DNA of 64,000 bases from Platanthera guangdongensis (lineage: Eukaryota; Streptophyta; Magnoliopsida; Asparagales; Orchidaceae): NCBI GenBank assembly GCA_039583875.1, contig CM077161.1, positions 63,803,885 to 63,867,884 on the forward strand, in the 5' to 3' direction. Below the pieces are notes generated by a model. That model was not told where the DNA came from. It saw only the letters and a list, made by a program, of their open reading frames with translations, and did not search any database. Below, one piece after another: positions 10,108 to 20,475 of this stretch (position 1 is its first letter; each line of letters starts with the position of its first letter). The translations under genes were made by a program, and so were the position numbers.

Positions 10108-11932
10108 TCAATCTGTAGTCTTTTGTTTCTTTTCTGGAGGTGCAGGGCTTTCGCCAACAATGTCGACTTCCGGAGAGTAGCCCCCCGAGCCGCTTCCGCT
10201 ACTATCTGATCCTGTGCTTGAGGCGGACTCGCTATCCGAGCTCCTGGCTGCAGAGGAGGATGCAGAGGTGCTTGACTCGGCGGACTGATCTCCAACTCGC
10301 CGGCTTGAGTCGGTTCCATCCGCCGTCTCCACGACACCTTGCCCTTCCCCTTCTTCTTCTTCTTCTTCCTCTACTTCATCGCCTTCTTCCTCAATGATGT
10401 CCTTACCCTTTTTAGCCCGCTCCATCGCCGCGACCTGCGGTGCCAACTCAGGGAAGAGCTCCAAGAAAGTGACGCCATCCACTCCCTCCTTTGTAAAGCC
10501 GCCGCGGATAAGTCGCTCAATGGCGACCTCGACGGTTTCCTTCACGAAAGGGAGCATGGCGGACTGGAAGCTGTTATTTTCTAAGTCATAGGCGACCTGC
10601 GCAAAACAAAAAGCAAATGTCAGACAGATTGCGGCGGACAGCAAATTAAAGCCGCTGCGAATTCAACTCACCCCGAGCTCTTCTCTTTGTTGCACAACCT
10701 TCTTCCCCAGTCGCGCACTCCTCTCCTTTAGCGCCTTATTATCTTTTTGAAGCTGCTCATTCTGCCTTAACAGGTCTCTGTCCAGGGTGGCTACATAGTG
10801 GTTCGTCACCACGCTGTTCGCAGCGGCCTGAGAGGCTAGCAAAGGGAGGTCAGCGGCGGGCACCTTCTTAAGATCGCTCAAGTTGCGCTTTCCGTAGAGC
10901 GCGGAGATCGCAATATGGGCGTGGCAAGTTATCCGCGGACTCTTCCACGAAGGGAGCGCGGTGGACAGGCAGACGTGTTTGTTCTTGCTATGCCAGTAGA
11001 CCATAGGGTTCCCCCTAAGATCCTTCTGGCTGATGCCAAACTCATGGTGAAGCTTTCAGAAGAAGAGTAATCCGCCGCGGGATCCCCTTCCTTCTTCCTC
11101 TTCCTTGCGACTGCTTCCTTCTTCTCCTTTTGTGTAGGAACAAAGCCGCTAGGCTTCTGCGGCAAGTTGGCGGGTACCGCCAAGGTCGCTCCAAAAACAG
11201 ATGGGGTAAACACCAAGGTCGCTGCGGATACAAAGTTTGAGTTCGCAAGCTACTCACTCTCTTTGGGCAGAACGTCCGCTAAGCTCGCCAGAAGCGGAAT
11301 GTAATGCTCGATGTCAAGCCTGGCATTGGCAAAGAACTCGACAATGGCGGATTCCACATCATCAAGCGGCACGCTCTTGAAGGCGGAGTCCGCGCGCACC
11401 TGCAGATAGGTGTGCGCGAACCCGAGGTCGCCTTCAAATATCAAGAACCTCGAGGTCCAGTTGTGGATCTTGTTGGGAAGGCCCACAACCTTCATTCCCC
11501 TACAGTAGAAATATATCACCCCCTTGTAGGGGCGGCCTCCAGAAGAGGTTTGGAGCGGACAGAGAACATCTTGCAGAAGATGTTCATCGAGAAAGCAATC
11601 TTTTCAGATCGCAAGTAGGAGAGGAAGCTGCATATCGCGGCGAGTGTGTTGCGCGCGAGCTGGCCCGGCACCATTGCGTAGTGCTCAAAGTTTTTAGCGA
11701 GCTCCCATAAGAGCGGGAACTTGAATCCGCTATCAAAGTGATCCACAGGGATTGCGATCTGAGTTGCAGTTGAGAAGTTCAACCTTTCTTGGTGGGTGGG
11801 AAGGCGGACAAGGACGTTTGAATTCTCCATCTGTTTCGCCACAAAGGACTCCAAGTCAGCCTCTATCAAGGTGGATTTCTGGTGGTCGGCAGAGTGGAAG
11901 GCGACAGCTGCATCAGTTCTAGCGGACACCAT
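10108..11932 (-). pseudogene. Tat antisense accessory gene 2 (putative gypsy-type transposon protein, PF04195-like)
   Basis: Function is unknown. The N-terminal part (11932 to about 11250) resembles the plant 'putative gypsy type transposon' domain: an RLPTHQERL segment, a DSGFKFPLLWEL segment, YAMVPGQLARN, then IYFYCRGM and WTSRFLIFEGDLGF. The middle has a basic ARKRKKEG stretch, which could be a nuclear signal. A predicted coiled coil follows (LRQNEQLQKDNKALKERSARL, about 10790-10720). The C-terminus is acidic with E- and S-rich runs and ends KKQKTTD. A canonical 75-bp intron is visible at 10671-10597. Breaks: a frameshift near 11520-11560, and unclear joins near 11250-11160 and 11040, which may be introns or decay. 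The start is the Met at 11932, with a TATA box 70 bp upstream. The domain call is from memory of the family, not a search. Confidence 0.65.
10597..10671 (-). other. Canonical 75-bp intron in antisense gene 2
   Basis: On the minus strand the exon ends CTCGGG, followed by the donor GTGAGTTG. The acceptor TTTTGTTTTGCGCAG ends at 10597 and the next exon starts GTCGCCTATGAC. It is phase 0: both flanking frames are open, and the unspliced frame hits TGA just inside the donor. The length, donor, pyrimidine tract and acceptor all fit a plant spliceosomal intron. Confidence 0.75.
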
Positions 11933-11994
11933 TTCGCAGACCGCAGGGTTCCTTCTACTTCAGCTGTTTCCTGCATAGAAGAAAGCGGCAGGGC

Positions 11995-12004
11995 CTATTT
12001 ATAA
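11995..12004 (-). promoter_or_regulatory. TATA box of antisense gene 2
   Basis: The minus strand reads TTATAAATAG here, about 65-70 bp before the Met at 11932. That leaves room for a 5' UTR of about 40 bases with a transcription start some 30 bp after the TATA box. Confidence 0.55.
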
Positions 12005-12520
12005 TTACAAATTCTGACAGCTTTTTGACCAGGCCGCAGAGCTCGCAATTCCAATCCGTATAGTCCGCAAAAACCAAACCATTCACGCAGCAAAAGTTAA
12101 CAATAACACGGACACAAGTATAGATTCAAATGCCAAGAAAAACTTAAAAGCAAAAATTATGGCGGACACAGCTTTCATCCGCCCAGTTCGCGATGATTCC
12201 TTTCTACAAGTCAAACCTAAGAGGCGGACACAGTTTCAGTCCGCTTAGCTCGCAAATTTTACCACCTGCAGGTTAGATTACGAGAAGCGGACGCAGTATT
12301 AGTCCGCACAGTTCGCCACAGATCACAGCAAAAATAAACATAATTTGCGGATATATGATTAAGTACGCACAGTTCGCAACACAATTCAGTCTACAACAGC
12401 ATTGTTTAAAAGCACAATTATACAAATCAAACATTCATGGCAGCACGGACCAGCGGTCCCTAGTTTCGGTCCGCGCTTGCTTTTCAGGTCTATCTCTGCA
12501 CAAGTGAGCGGCTTGGTCGC
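12005..12520. other. Intergenic region between the two antisense genes
   Basis: No coding sequence is supported. The stretch carries repeated spaced motifs of the type GCGGACACAG...CAGTCCGC and AGTTCGC at about 12050, 12170, 12230, 12290 and 12370. They resemble the motif family of the Tat LTR and may be a promoter array for antisense gene 2. Confidence 0.5.
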
Positions 12521-14398
12521 TCATTTGAAGAATCTCGTTGTACAAACGACAGATAAGATGGTGGATGCGTTTATGGTTCGGTGCATATGGGCAGCCTCGC
12601 GGTCTACCCAGCTAAGGGGCACCATTGGCTCCGCTGCCCGCCTTGGCTCCTCGTCCGTAACCTGTTGACCGCCCGCCGGTGCTGCGGCCTCTGGAGCAGC
12701 GCGATCTTGAAATCGCGACCTATGCTCGGCAACCTCAGCAGCTCACTTCCCTTTCTCTTCCCTCGCTGACGCCAAATGTTTCCCCTTGTAGAAGCGGACA
12801 TCGTCCGCGAGTCTCCTCTTTTCCCTATCGGATCTCTCCAGCGCCCTGGAGATGCTGGCGATCTGGTCCTTTAGGGCTTTCTCCCGCTCCGCGGATGCCT
12901 TCTCGCGCTCTTCCGCCTTCTTTAACTCTACTTTGAGATTCTGAACTTCAGCTTGAAATTTTTCTAACTCTTTGACGATATTCAGGCTGGGCAGCTCATC
13001 CCCTGCGGATTCTTCATGCGAGACCGCGTCAACACCAGTATTCGGTGTAACCACAAACTCGCCACTCTCAATGGAACCTGTCGGCGACTTGCTACCTGCA
13101 AGAAAGAAAGTCAACTTCTTCATTCAAAACCAGTCCTCGGCGGACCCAAAGAAAGGATGAAAGATCACATTTGGATATAGCCGCAGTGATTTGCCGACTA
13201 TCGAGAAAGACAGGCCGCCTTGCCTGCTCTGGGTCAAAAAGCCTTAACCGCTTCTTCCATTCGCGGTGGACCTTAGCTCTTTTATCAGCAGCAGAGCTTT
13301 TCGAAACCACGATGTCCTCAGTTTCAGTGATAATCTTGACTGGTCTCGACTTCCGCGGCGGCGACCTGTAAGGCCACCGACGCTTAAAATACTTAGGCAC
13401 CGGTTGAAGTTTACCTGACCGCAGTAGCTCCGCAGCAATCCGCAGGTCCTCAGCGCTCTTGTCCACCGCGACCTGCTTCGAGGCCGCCTCCACCGCAGCT
13501 ACTTGAGCAGTAATTTGCTTCTTCTGCTCCTCTATCTTCTACTTCAGCCTCTCCCTCTCTTCTTCCTCCGTATCGGACAAAGAAGGGAGTTCGCTACCTT
13601 TTTTCCTAGTGGTCTACGCCTCAGATTGCTGCAGTATAATCAGCAGGTATTCGTTGATTAGATCTACTGCATTGACGTCTATCGAATCTAATATCTCATC
13701 AGTGGTTAGACTGACCGTGGAGAGGGAATTATCTCCCTGAACTTGGGCTTCTGGTGTGACCAGATCGCTGTCAGGAACTTCTTTGTCGCGCGTCTGTGTT
13801 GTAAGTCCGCATCTCCAGTCCGCTTGGAGACATTCTTCTCCTTCATCGCGCGCAGTTTCTTCTCAACCCGCTCAGCAACGGTCGACCCGTCCCTCTTCCA
13901 CTTCTTTCTTTTAGCCATCTTCTCGGCAGAATCCGCGGCGGCCTCTCCTAGGTCGGGCTGACTCTCGCGGACACCCTCAGGGTTCACAACAGTCAATGCC
14001 TTTGAGGGCGCATTGTCTTCTCCCTCAGTCCGCCTATCTTCTTCATCCAAGTTAACAATGGGCACCTGGGCATTGGGAGAAGATATGTCGGCCTCAATAT
14101 GTTCACCAACGGTGTCCGCCGAGGGTGCAGTTTTCTGGGAAGGGACAGAGTCCGACAGGTTCACCATCTTTTCACTTCTCAGTGGTTCAGCATCGACTGT
14201 GGCATCCTCGCGAGCAGATATATCGGCACGACGGACTGCTTTCTCCACAGGCTTTTGGCTGTGGGAACTCTCTGCTGTAGGGCGGACAGGATCATTTCTT
14301 ATCGACCTCTTTATTATCTTCTGGGTCTTCATGGGCGTGGTCAGTACTGAGTCGCCTTTTGCAGTGAGACTAGAGAAGAAAGCTCCAAGGCTTGCCAT
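12521..14398 (-). pseudogene. Tat antisense accessory gene 1 (coiled-coil protein)
   Basis: Function is unknown. The start is taken at the Met at 14396-14398, which has a strong context (GGCATGGCAAG) and lies about 85-90 bp after a TATA box; a Met at 14464 is too close to it. The N-terminal part is polar and acidic with basic patches (KRKKWKRDG, EKKLRAMKEKNVSK). The frame shifts near 13780, with TAG codons at about 13615 and 13540. A second block (13493-13092) has a basic patch KYFKRRWPYRSPPRKSRP. After a probable intron ending TTCTTTCTTGCAG at about 13100, a long coiled coil follows (13040-12790, ELEKFQAEVQNLKVELKKAE). Either a TGA at about 12743 or a further intron (donor GTGAGC) precedes a last open stretch to TGA at 12521. 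I recognise no family. Confidence 0.55.
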
Positions 14399-14482
14399 GC
14401 CAGACTGGAAAGTGCAGACCGCAAGTGGTGAATAGAGCCCCGTGTCGATCGGGATTTTCAACATTTCCAGGCCCTCCAGCGA

Positions 14483-14490
14483 TATTTATA
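14483..14490 (-). promoter_or_regulatory. TATA box of antisense gene 1
   Basis: The minus strand reads CTATAAATATCG across 14480-14491, inside the element about 90 bp before the 3' LTR. It lies 85-90 bp upstream of the Met at 14398, so the gene appears to have its own promoter rather than using the LTR. Confidence 0.6.
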
Positions 14491-14579
14491 GCGCTGGCGG
14501 CATTTTCGAGCCTTGTGGACTCGGCGGTTAAGAAAACATTTTCGAAGTTTTCTGGAAACTTAAAAATGTGCGGGGATTA

Positions 14580-15334
14580 TGTTAACCCCTCAGTCCGCAA
14601 CATCCTACAAGATGCCAAAACCCCCCTTTCAACCTTCGCGGGCTCGATTTGGCAGTCCGCCCAGTCCGGCAAGGTAACCAATCGGCCACCAAGGATGGTA
14701 CCCCAGCAACGGACTCAAGGATCTGTTCGCTCAGTCCGCCACGACTTGGGATATCAGATTCTCTACAATGGCGGACGCAGTGTCTCGTCCGCCCAGGCCG
14801 CCGCCCTCCAGCAGGATCACGCCCAACAGTAGTGGAAGCTCCAGTCCGCGAGCCCAGTCCGCCCCTTCTACGCGGACTGGCGTGTTCTTTTCTTTTTGCT
14901 TCCCGTCACCGCTGCCCGGTTCTCCTGTACCCCGGACAGCCGGTTATTTTAGCCTAGCCCGTTTGGGCAGGCCCCCTATCCTATAAATTGGGGGGAGGTG
15001 CTGCACCCAGGGCACGCTGACTTGGACCCAGGAGCCTACTTGTTAAAGGCTGCGGACTCGAATCTTGTGCCTTGCGGACTCCCCCTCGCTCTGCTCTTGT
15101 CAACCTTTTCCTTTCACTTGTAACCAAATCCTTCTTGAATCAATGGAAAGCCCGTCGCAAGAGAGGCATTCAGGCCGCGACGGGCGAAGTCTGTTGTTGC
15201 CGTGGCTCACGGCCCTGCTGTTCTTCCTGCCCTCATCCTCTTAGTAGATTACTACTCACAGTCTCTCTATTCCCCGGTGTTCGAACCGTTAGCTGGTGGT
15301 GCCCGACCCCCCTTTGTGTTTTCGTGTATCAACA
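14580..15334 (+). repeat. Tat element 3' LTR
   Basis: 755-bp direct repeat of 2328-3082, with the same TGTT...AACA ends and a TATA box at 14981-14988. The right flank GAGTC completes the target duplication. A G-rich stretch (GTGCGGGGATTA) directly left of it is the best candidate for a weak polypurine tract. Confidence 0.95.
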
Positions 15335-15339
15335 GAGTC
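15335..15339. repeat. Right target-site duplication of Tat element
   Basis: GAGTC matches 2323-2327 exactly. Its last two bases also belong to the Athila-1 primer-binding site, so integration hit the edge of that site and the duplication preserved it. Confidence 0.93.
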
Positions 15340-15355
15340 CTCGGCAACGGCGCCA
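15338..15355 (-). promoter_or_regulatory. Athila-1 primer-binding site
   Basis: The minus strand reads TGGCGCCGTTGCCGAGGA, the primer site typical of Athila elements, usually described as tRNA-Asp complementary. It lies 6 bp from the LTR end and points left toward gag, which fixes the orientation of Athila-1. One base differs from the copy in element H at 55603-55620. Confidence 0.9.
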
Positions 15356-15361
15356 AAAACT

Positions 15362-16006
15362 TGATGCGGATTTTATTTACAACTCTAGTATAAACTATGT
15401 AGATAGGTATAAGCTAGATTGATTTTAATCTCAGGCAAGTGCACCTATCAATCATAGTATATGAGAAATCTACATCTCGTGTCGTATTCCCCAAGGGTCT
15501 TTTCAAGTACTCGTACTCACTCTCACTCGTTTATCATACCTATATTTAAAATTGGTTGTTATTCTAAATTAACATTACTAGGACTAATTGGATCAAGCGA
15601 CAATGGAGGATTATGGATGGTAAGAGGCAAATAGTCTAAGAGTAATCACATGATAATGTTCACTCATTAATTAAATTCTATGTGACCATGTAATAACACT
15701 ATTAACAAATTCGTTGTATTGTAAGGGTTCAAACATTATCGAATTCTCTCTCAAGCAATTCAATACCTAAACTTAAGTTGAGTAAATTTTCTCTCAAATA
15801 ATTCACAACACTCAAATTTGCATTAATACAAGTAACCCGATCTAATGCATAAATCCATGAAATCCTATCTCTAAGATGCCATGAATCCATTTACCCGTAT
15901 TGACATTATCCAAACAACATATCTTTCGATCATGAAATTTTAAATACAAAGAGAAATAACACCAGAGAATGAAATTATAGACCATCATCACCATCTTCCA
16001 ATTTAG
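15362..16006 (-). repeat. Athila-1 5' LTR, inner part
   Basis: On the plus strand it starts TGATGCGG beside the primer site, so on the minus strand the LTR ends in CATCA. It is AT-rich with no coding potential. Element B at 16007-23143 interrupts it, and it continues at 23144. Confidence 0.8.
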
Positions 16007-17072
16007 TGATGGCGTGCCCCCTCCTCCACCATTTGAAGACGATGCTGACGATGCTGATGATGATCCGGTTGATGAGGCAATACAACTCAAGGATGTGAGG
16101 CGGCACGATGACGCTAACGGAAGGCTACGATACAACCTCCGCCCGCGGCGTGCTACCGCCACCGCAACACATTAGCCTTATTTATTTCCTTCTTGCACTC
16201 TATTTTATATTTGGAATATAAAATTATCCTATGTTTAAGTGATAATTTTATATTCATTACATGTTTTATTATTTTTAATTTATAACATTTTTCATGTTGG
16301 TGTGCCTTTAGCCATTTGGATGGATGAGATTACATCTCCATCATGAAGGGCTAAGGCTTGTTTGTAACTCCTATATAAGGAGGATTTATTATGAGATCAT
16401 TAGAAAGAAATGAAAACCTAATCTCCTTGAGGAATTTCGGCCAAGAGGAGCCTTCTCCTAGCCGCCGCCCCCCTAGCTTGTGGTGTGAAGCCGCCGCCCC
16501 CTTGCTCCCTCCATCCGTTCGGTGCGAGTCCAGCGCGGCTTCCTTCGGTGCGACTCCTTGGAAGAAGGTTGCAAACCATTCGGTGTGACGCCGGTGGATC
16601 CGTGGAGAGAGTGATTCTCCCACAGTTATCTTGTGTGAAAGCTTTCCGGTTGGGTAATCTCTTCCCCCTCCCTTGTGTGATTTCTTCTCTTTAGTTGTGG
16701 TGGTTTTCGCAAATCGTTTTCTCCGGATCGTTAATTTAATCGCTGCAAGTTTTGAATCGAAACCGCCGTTGTAAGGCTTTTTATTTTCGGATCGGGTGGA
16801 TCTTATTTGCCTGAGCGGATTTTGGCCTATAGCCTTGGTCTTGTTCTCAAAAAGGAGTGGCAACCTTTGTGTTTTCTTGGGGAATATTCCGACTCAAATT
16901 TCCGATCGTTGTTTTCGAGTCGACCATTCCTCCTTTGTTGTTTGTGCTGCGTTTTGTGATGAGAAACTATTGTGGGCGATAGGTACTGTGTAGGTGCGGT
17001 ATATCTACGACGTGTAGAGCGGAGATAGACCGTTAGATCCGTGGAGATCTCCGATCCGACATCCCTACATCA
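16007..17072 (+). repeat. Element B 5' LTR
   Basis: 1066-bp direct repeat of 22078-23143. Its first 165 bp or so repeat the end of the pol coding sequence (VPPPPPFEDD segment). A TATA box is at 16372-16379. Confidence 0.94.
16372..16379 (+). promoter_or_regulatory. TATA box of element B 5' LTR
   Basis: TATATAAG within CCTATATAAGGAGG, conserved at 22442-22449 in the 3' LTR. It is the likely promoter core for the genomic RNA. Confidence 0.7.
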
Positions 17073-17075
17073 ATT

Positions 17076-17087
17076 TGGTATCAGAGG
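17076..17087 (+). promoter_or_regulatory. Element B primer-binding site
   Basis: TGGTATCAGAGG, complementary to the 3' end of initiator tRNA-Met, lies 3 bp after the LTR end. This is the usual primer site for chromoviruses and copia elements. Confidence 0.9.
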
Positions 17088-17343
17088 CGGTCGTTTCAAC
17101 TTTCACGTTACAAACATCCTCTCTGCGTACCTTGTTGGAGATCAGATCGTTAGAAAATCAAAAAAATTATTTTCTGTAGTCTGCCAATAGCAGGCTTAAA
17201 TCTTTATTTTTCAGCAAAATTTCAAAAAAACAATTTTAACGATCTACGTGTTATTCACATTGGGAATATAAAAAAAATATCTTATTTTCAACATAGCTTG
17301 AACCCTAGTAAAATTCATCTTGCCCGGGGCCTCCTAAACCTGA

Positions 17344-18777
17344 ATGCGCACTAGGCTAGGAACAAAGTACACAACCCCGTCTACGTCTAGGCTGGCTGCG
17401 AACGAGCATGGTGATCCCAACACCGAGGCTATAGCGGGTCTTCGTGCCGAAATGGCTCTGCTTAGGAACGTCTTAGCCCAGATCCTACAAAATCAGGAAA
17501 GGCCACCCCCACCTCCCGTTAATGTTGGGCAGCCCAACCGGCACCAACCGAACTTTGACTCGGATTCTGAGGGAAACTCTCCCCGTGTGCCCCCTCGAGA
17601 ACCCCGCCCCGAGCGAGGATTTGATATCACGAGGGCCATCAAGATAAATGCCCCCACCTATGATGGCATGGGAGATCCCCAGATCTTCCTCCATTGGGCT
17701 ATAGACATGGAGTGCTATTTCGAATGGCACAACCTCACGGACCCCCAAAAGTTTCAAGTTACCAGGATGAAATTAACGGGACGTGCCAAAACTTATTGGC
17801 TGAATGAAGAACGTAGGTTAGGATCTGGGCACAGGGTCCCACTCATTGGATGGGCTGTGATGAAGGACCTGCTGACTGATCAGTACGTTCCCGCGTACCA
17901 TCGGACGCAGATGTTCGATGAGCTTGCCACCCTTCGGCAAGGCTCAATGTCTGTTGCTGAATATATGGGAGAACTTAAGGACCGTATGGTACGATGTGAC
18001 CTTCGAGAGCTCCCCGAAGTCACTTTATCTAGATTTCTAAATGGACTTCACCCCGACATTCAGCGAAAACTCTTGCGTTACGGTCATACGGACTTGAATA
18101 CGACTTTCAATGCTGCCTTGGACATTGAAAAGCACCTAGCATCTAAGGCTCACTCCCGTTATTCTAGTACGAAGAATAAGTCCACCCCTGGGGCATCTTC
18201 TTCCACATACCCTGATAAGGGAAAGTTCAAATCTACCGAGTCGAAGTCAATCGTGATCACCGCTAGGAACTCCAAGAACCCTGCGAGTGAGCGTGTCCCT
18301 ATCGGGAAGGTTAGCAAGGCTAACACCACTTGTTACTCTTGCGGCATTCAAGGCCACTATGCCTACGAATGCCCAACAAAGACAAAAACACTAGCCTTAT
18401 TAGAGCCAACTACCGACCCTGACGATTACGTATATGAGGCCGCAGAGGAGAGTGACCCCGAAGGAGTCCCTAGTGACTTAGAGGACGATCACCCGCTTAT
18501 GGTGATGCGTTGTATCTTGACCACTCCGCGTCCATTAGATGATTGGAAGAGGACGAGCATATTTTCTTTGATTTTTAAGAGTGGCGAGAAGCTTTGCAAG
18601 CCGATTATTGATAGTGGTAGCTGCGTGAATGTCGTATCTGAGAACGCCGTTGCACGTATGTCCTTGGTCACGGAACCGCACCCGACCCCATATCAAGTCG
18701 CTTGGATCAACAAGCTCTCTGTACCCGTTACCAAATGATGCCTGGTCCCACCCTCATTCAAATCCTATATTGATGAG
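17344..18777 (+). pseudogene. Element B gag and protease
   Basis: This is the first part of a single gag-pol frame. The start at 17344 (MRTRLGTKYT) is the first Met after a 270-bp leader. The capsid domain includes RAIKINAPTYDGMGDPQIFL and FDELATLRQGSMSVAEYMGEL. A CCHC zinc knuckle is present, CYSCGIQGHYAYEC, at about 18332-18373. The protease motif PIIDSGSCVNVVS is at about 18601-18639. TGA at 18736-18738 interrupts the protease, and the same frame continues with its flap region ([14 protein letters not shown], about 18811-18852). Confidence 0.9.
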
Positions 18778-20475
18778 GTGTGGTGTGATGTACTTCCGAT
18801 GGACGCTTGTCATGTGTTGTTAGGCCTCCCTTGGCTATACGACCGTGATGTTACACATTTTGGTAGAGCCAACACTTATGAATTCAAATTCAATGGCAAA
18901 ACCATCACGTTGAGGCCGACCATCCCAAAGGAGCCCGTAGTGTTGGCTAAGGACACCACTATTCCGGTAGAACGGAAAACGTTGAATCTAGTTGGTAGGA
19001 AAGAGTTTGAGAGGGATCCGTTCTTTGATGGAATCATGTATGCGCTAGTCCTCTTAAGTGCGAAACCCGATTCTAGCATTTTGGATGAGTTACCTATTGA
19101 GTTACGGGTACTGTTGGAGGAGTATAGGGACGTGTACCCGGATGAGTTGCCGCCCACGTTACCACCGCTTAGGAATATCCAGCATGCGATATATCTCATC
19201 CCGGGGCCTTCCTTGACAAATCAACCCCATTACCGACTCCACCCCGCAGCTCACCTGGAGTTGCAGTCTCAGATAGAGGGCTTGCTAACGAAATATTTTA
19301 TTAGGACTAGTATGAGTCCATGTGCTGTACCAGCCCTACTTGCCCCCAAGAAGGATGGTACATGGAGGATGTGCATTGATAGCCGGGCTATCAACAAAAT
19401 CACCATCAAGTATAGGTTCCCCATTCCCCTCCTAGATGATTTGTTGGATGTCTTGTTTGGAGCCACCGTATTCTCCAAATTAGATCTTCGGAGTGGCTAT
19501 CACCAGATTAGGATACGAGAGGGCGATGAGTGGAAGACGGCGTTGAAGTCGAAGGATGGTCTATACGAATGGATTGTGATGCCCTTTGGGTTGTCCAGTG
19601 CCCCTAGTACCTTCTCCAGGATGATGACACATGTCTTTCAGCCATTCATGTGAAAGTTCGTTGTCGTATACTTTGACGATATTCTGATTTATAGCACCTC
19701 TACTACCGAGCACATCTCCCACATGAGAGTGATCCTTTCCACCCTGCGGAAGGAGACGTTATTTCTCAATCTTAAGAAATGCACTTTCTATGTCTCGGAG
19801 GTAGAGTTCTTAGGCTATATAGTCGGCTCTGAGGGTATTCGAGTCGATCCGGGCAAGGTTCAGGTCATTAAGGACTGGCCCGTGCCAACCACCCTACGTG
19901 ACGTGCGTAGTTTTCATGGGTTAGCCACGTTTTATCGTCGTTTTATACGAGACTTCAGTAGTATTATGGCGCCTATCACAGACTGTATGAAGAAGGGAGA
20001 GTTTACGTGGACGAAGTCCGCCACCCATGCTTTTGAATGAATAAAGGAGCTTATGACTGAGGCACCTGTCTTACGTCTACCTGACTTTGCTAAAGTCTTT
20101 GAGCTCACATGTGATGCGTCTGGAATAGGGATTGGAGGTGTCTTGAGCCAGGAGGGCCATCCCGTTAGTTATTTTAGCGAGAAGTTGTCCGGCCCTTAGA
20201 TGAACTATTCTAATTACGATAGGGAATTTTATGCTGTAGTCCGATGTCTACACCACTGGAGGCACTATCTCCTCTCCAAGGAGTTTGTGATCCTCTCCGA
20301 TCATGAGGCTTTACGTTTCATCAACGGCCAGCATAAGATCAGTCCACGACATGCTAAGTGGGTAGCTTTCTTACAAGGTTACACGTTTAATCTCAAGCAC
20401 CTTAAGGGAGCTGATAACCGAGTCGCGGATGCCCTCAGTCGTCTTAATCTTTTACTCACCTCGATGGAAGTACAT
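18778..20475 (+). pseudogene. Element B reverse transcriptase and RNase H
   Basis: Same frame as gag. After the protease end and a linker, RT motifs appear: [50 protein letters not shown] and the catalytic YFDDIL (about 19666-19683). RNase H follows ([19 protein letters not shown], then YDREFYAVVRCLHHWRHYL and DNRVADALSR). Stops: TGA at 19651, just before the catalytic motif, TGA at 20038 and TAG at 20197. Active-site residues are otherwise present. Confidence 0.92.

Larger units (their letters stand above)
2328..15334 (+). mobile_element. Complete Tat-lineage Ty3/gypsy retrotransposon with antisense accessory genes
   Basis: A 13,007-bp element is bounded by two 755-bp LTRs (TGTT...AACA) and flanked by a perfect 5-bp duplication GAGTC (2323-2327 and 15335-15339). 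Order on the plus strand: gag, protease, RT, RNase H, a second archaeal-type RNase H, then integrase. The double RNase H is a known hallmark of the Tat lineage. Between integrase and the 3' LTR are 6 kb holding tandem repeats and two genes on the opposite strand. By eye the LTRs differ at about 36 of 755 positions, mostly transitions. It sits right beside the primer-binding site of the older Athila-1. Coding regions are broken, so it is not autonomous now. Confidence 0.95.

Noticed and set aside
16351..16863. 170-codon minus-strand frame in the element B LTRs
   Set aside because: Repeated at 22422-22934 only because the LTR is duplicated; no domain and low-complexity composition. Treated as chance.
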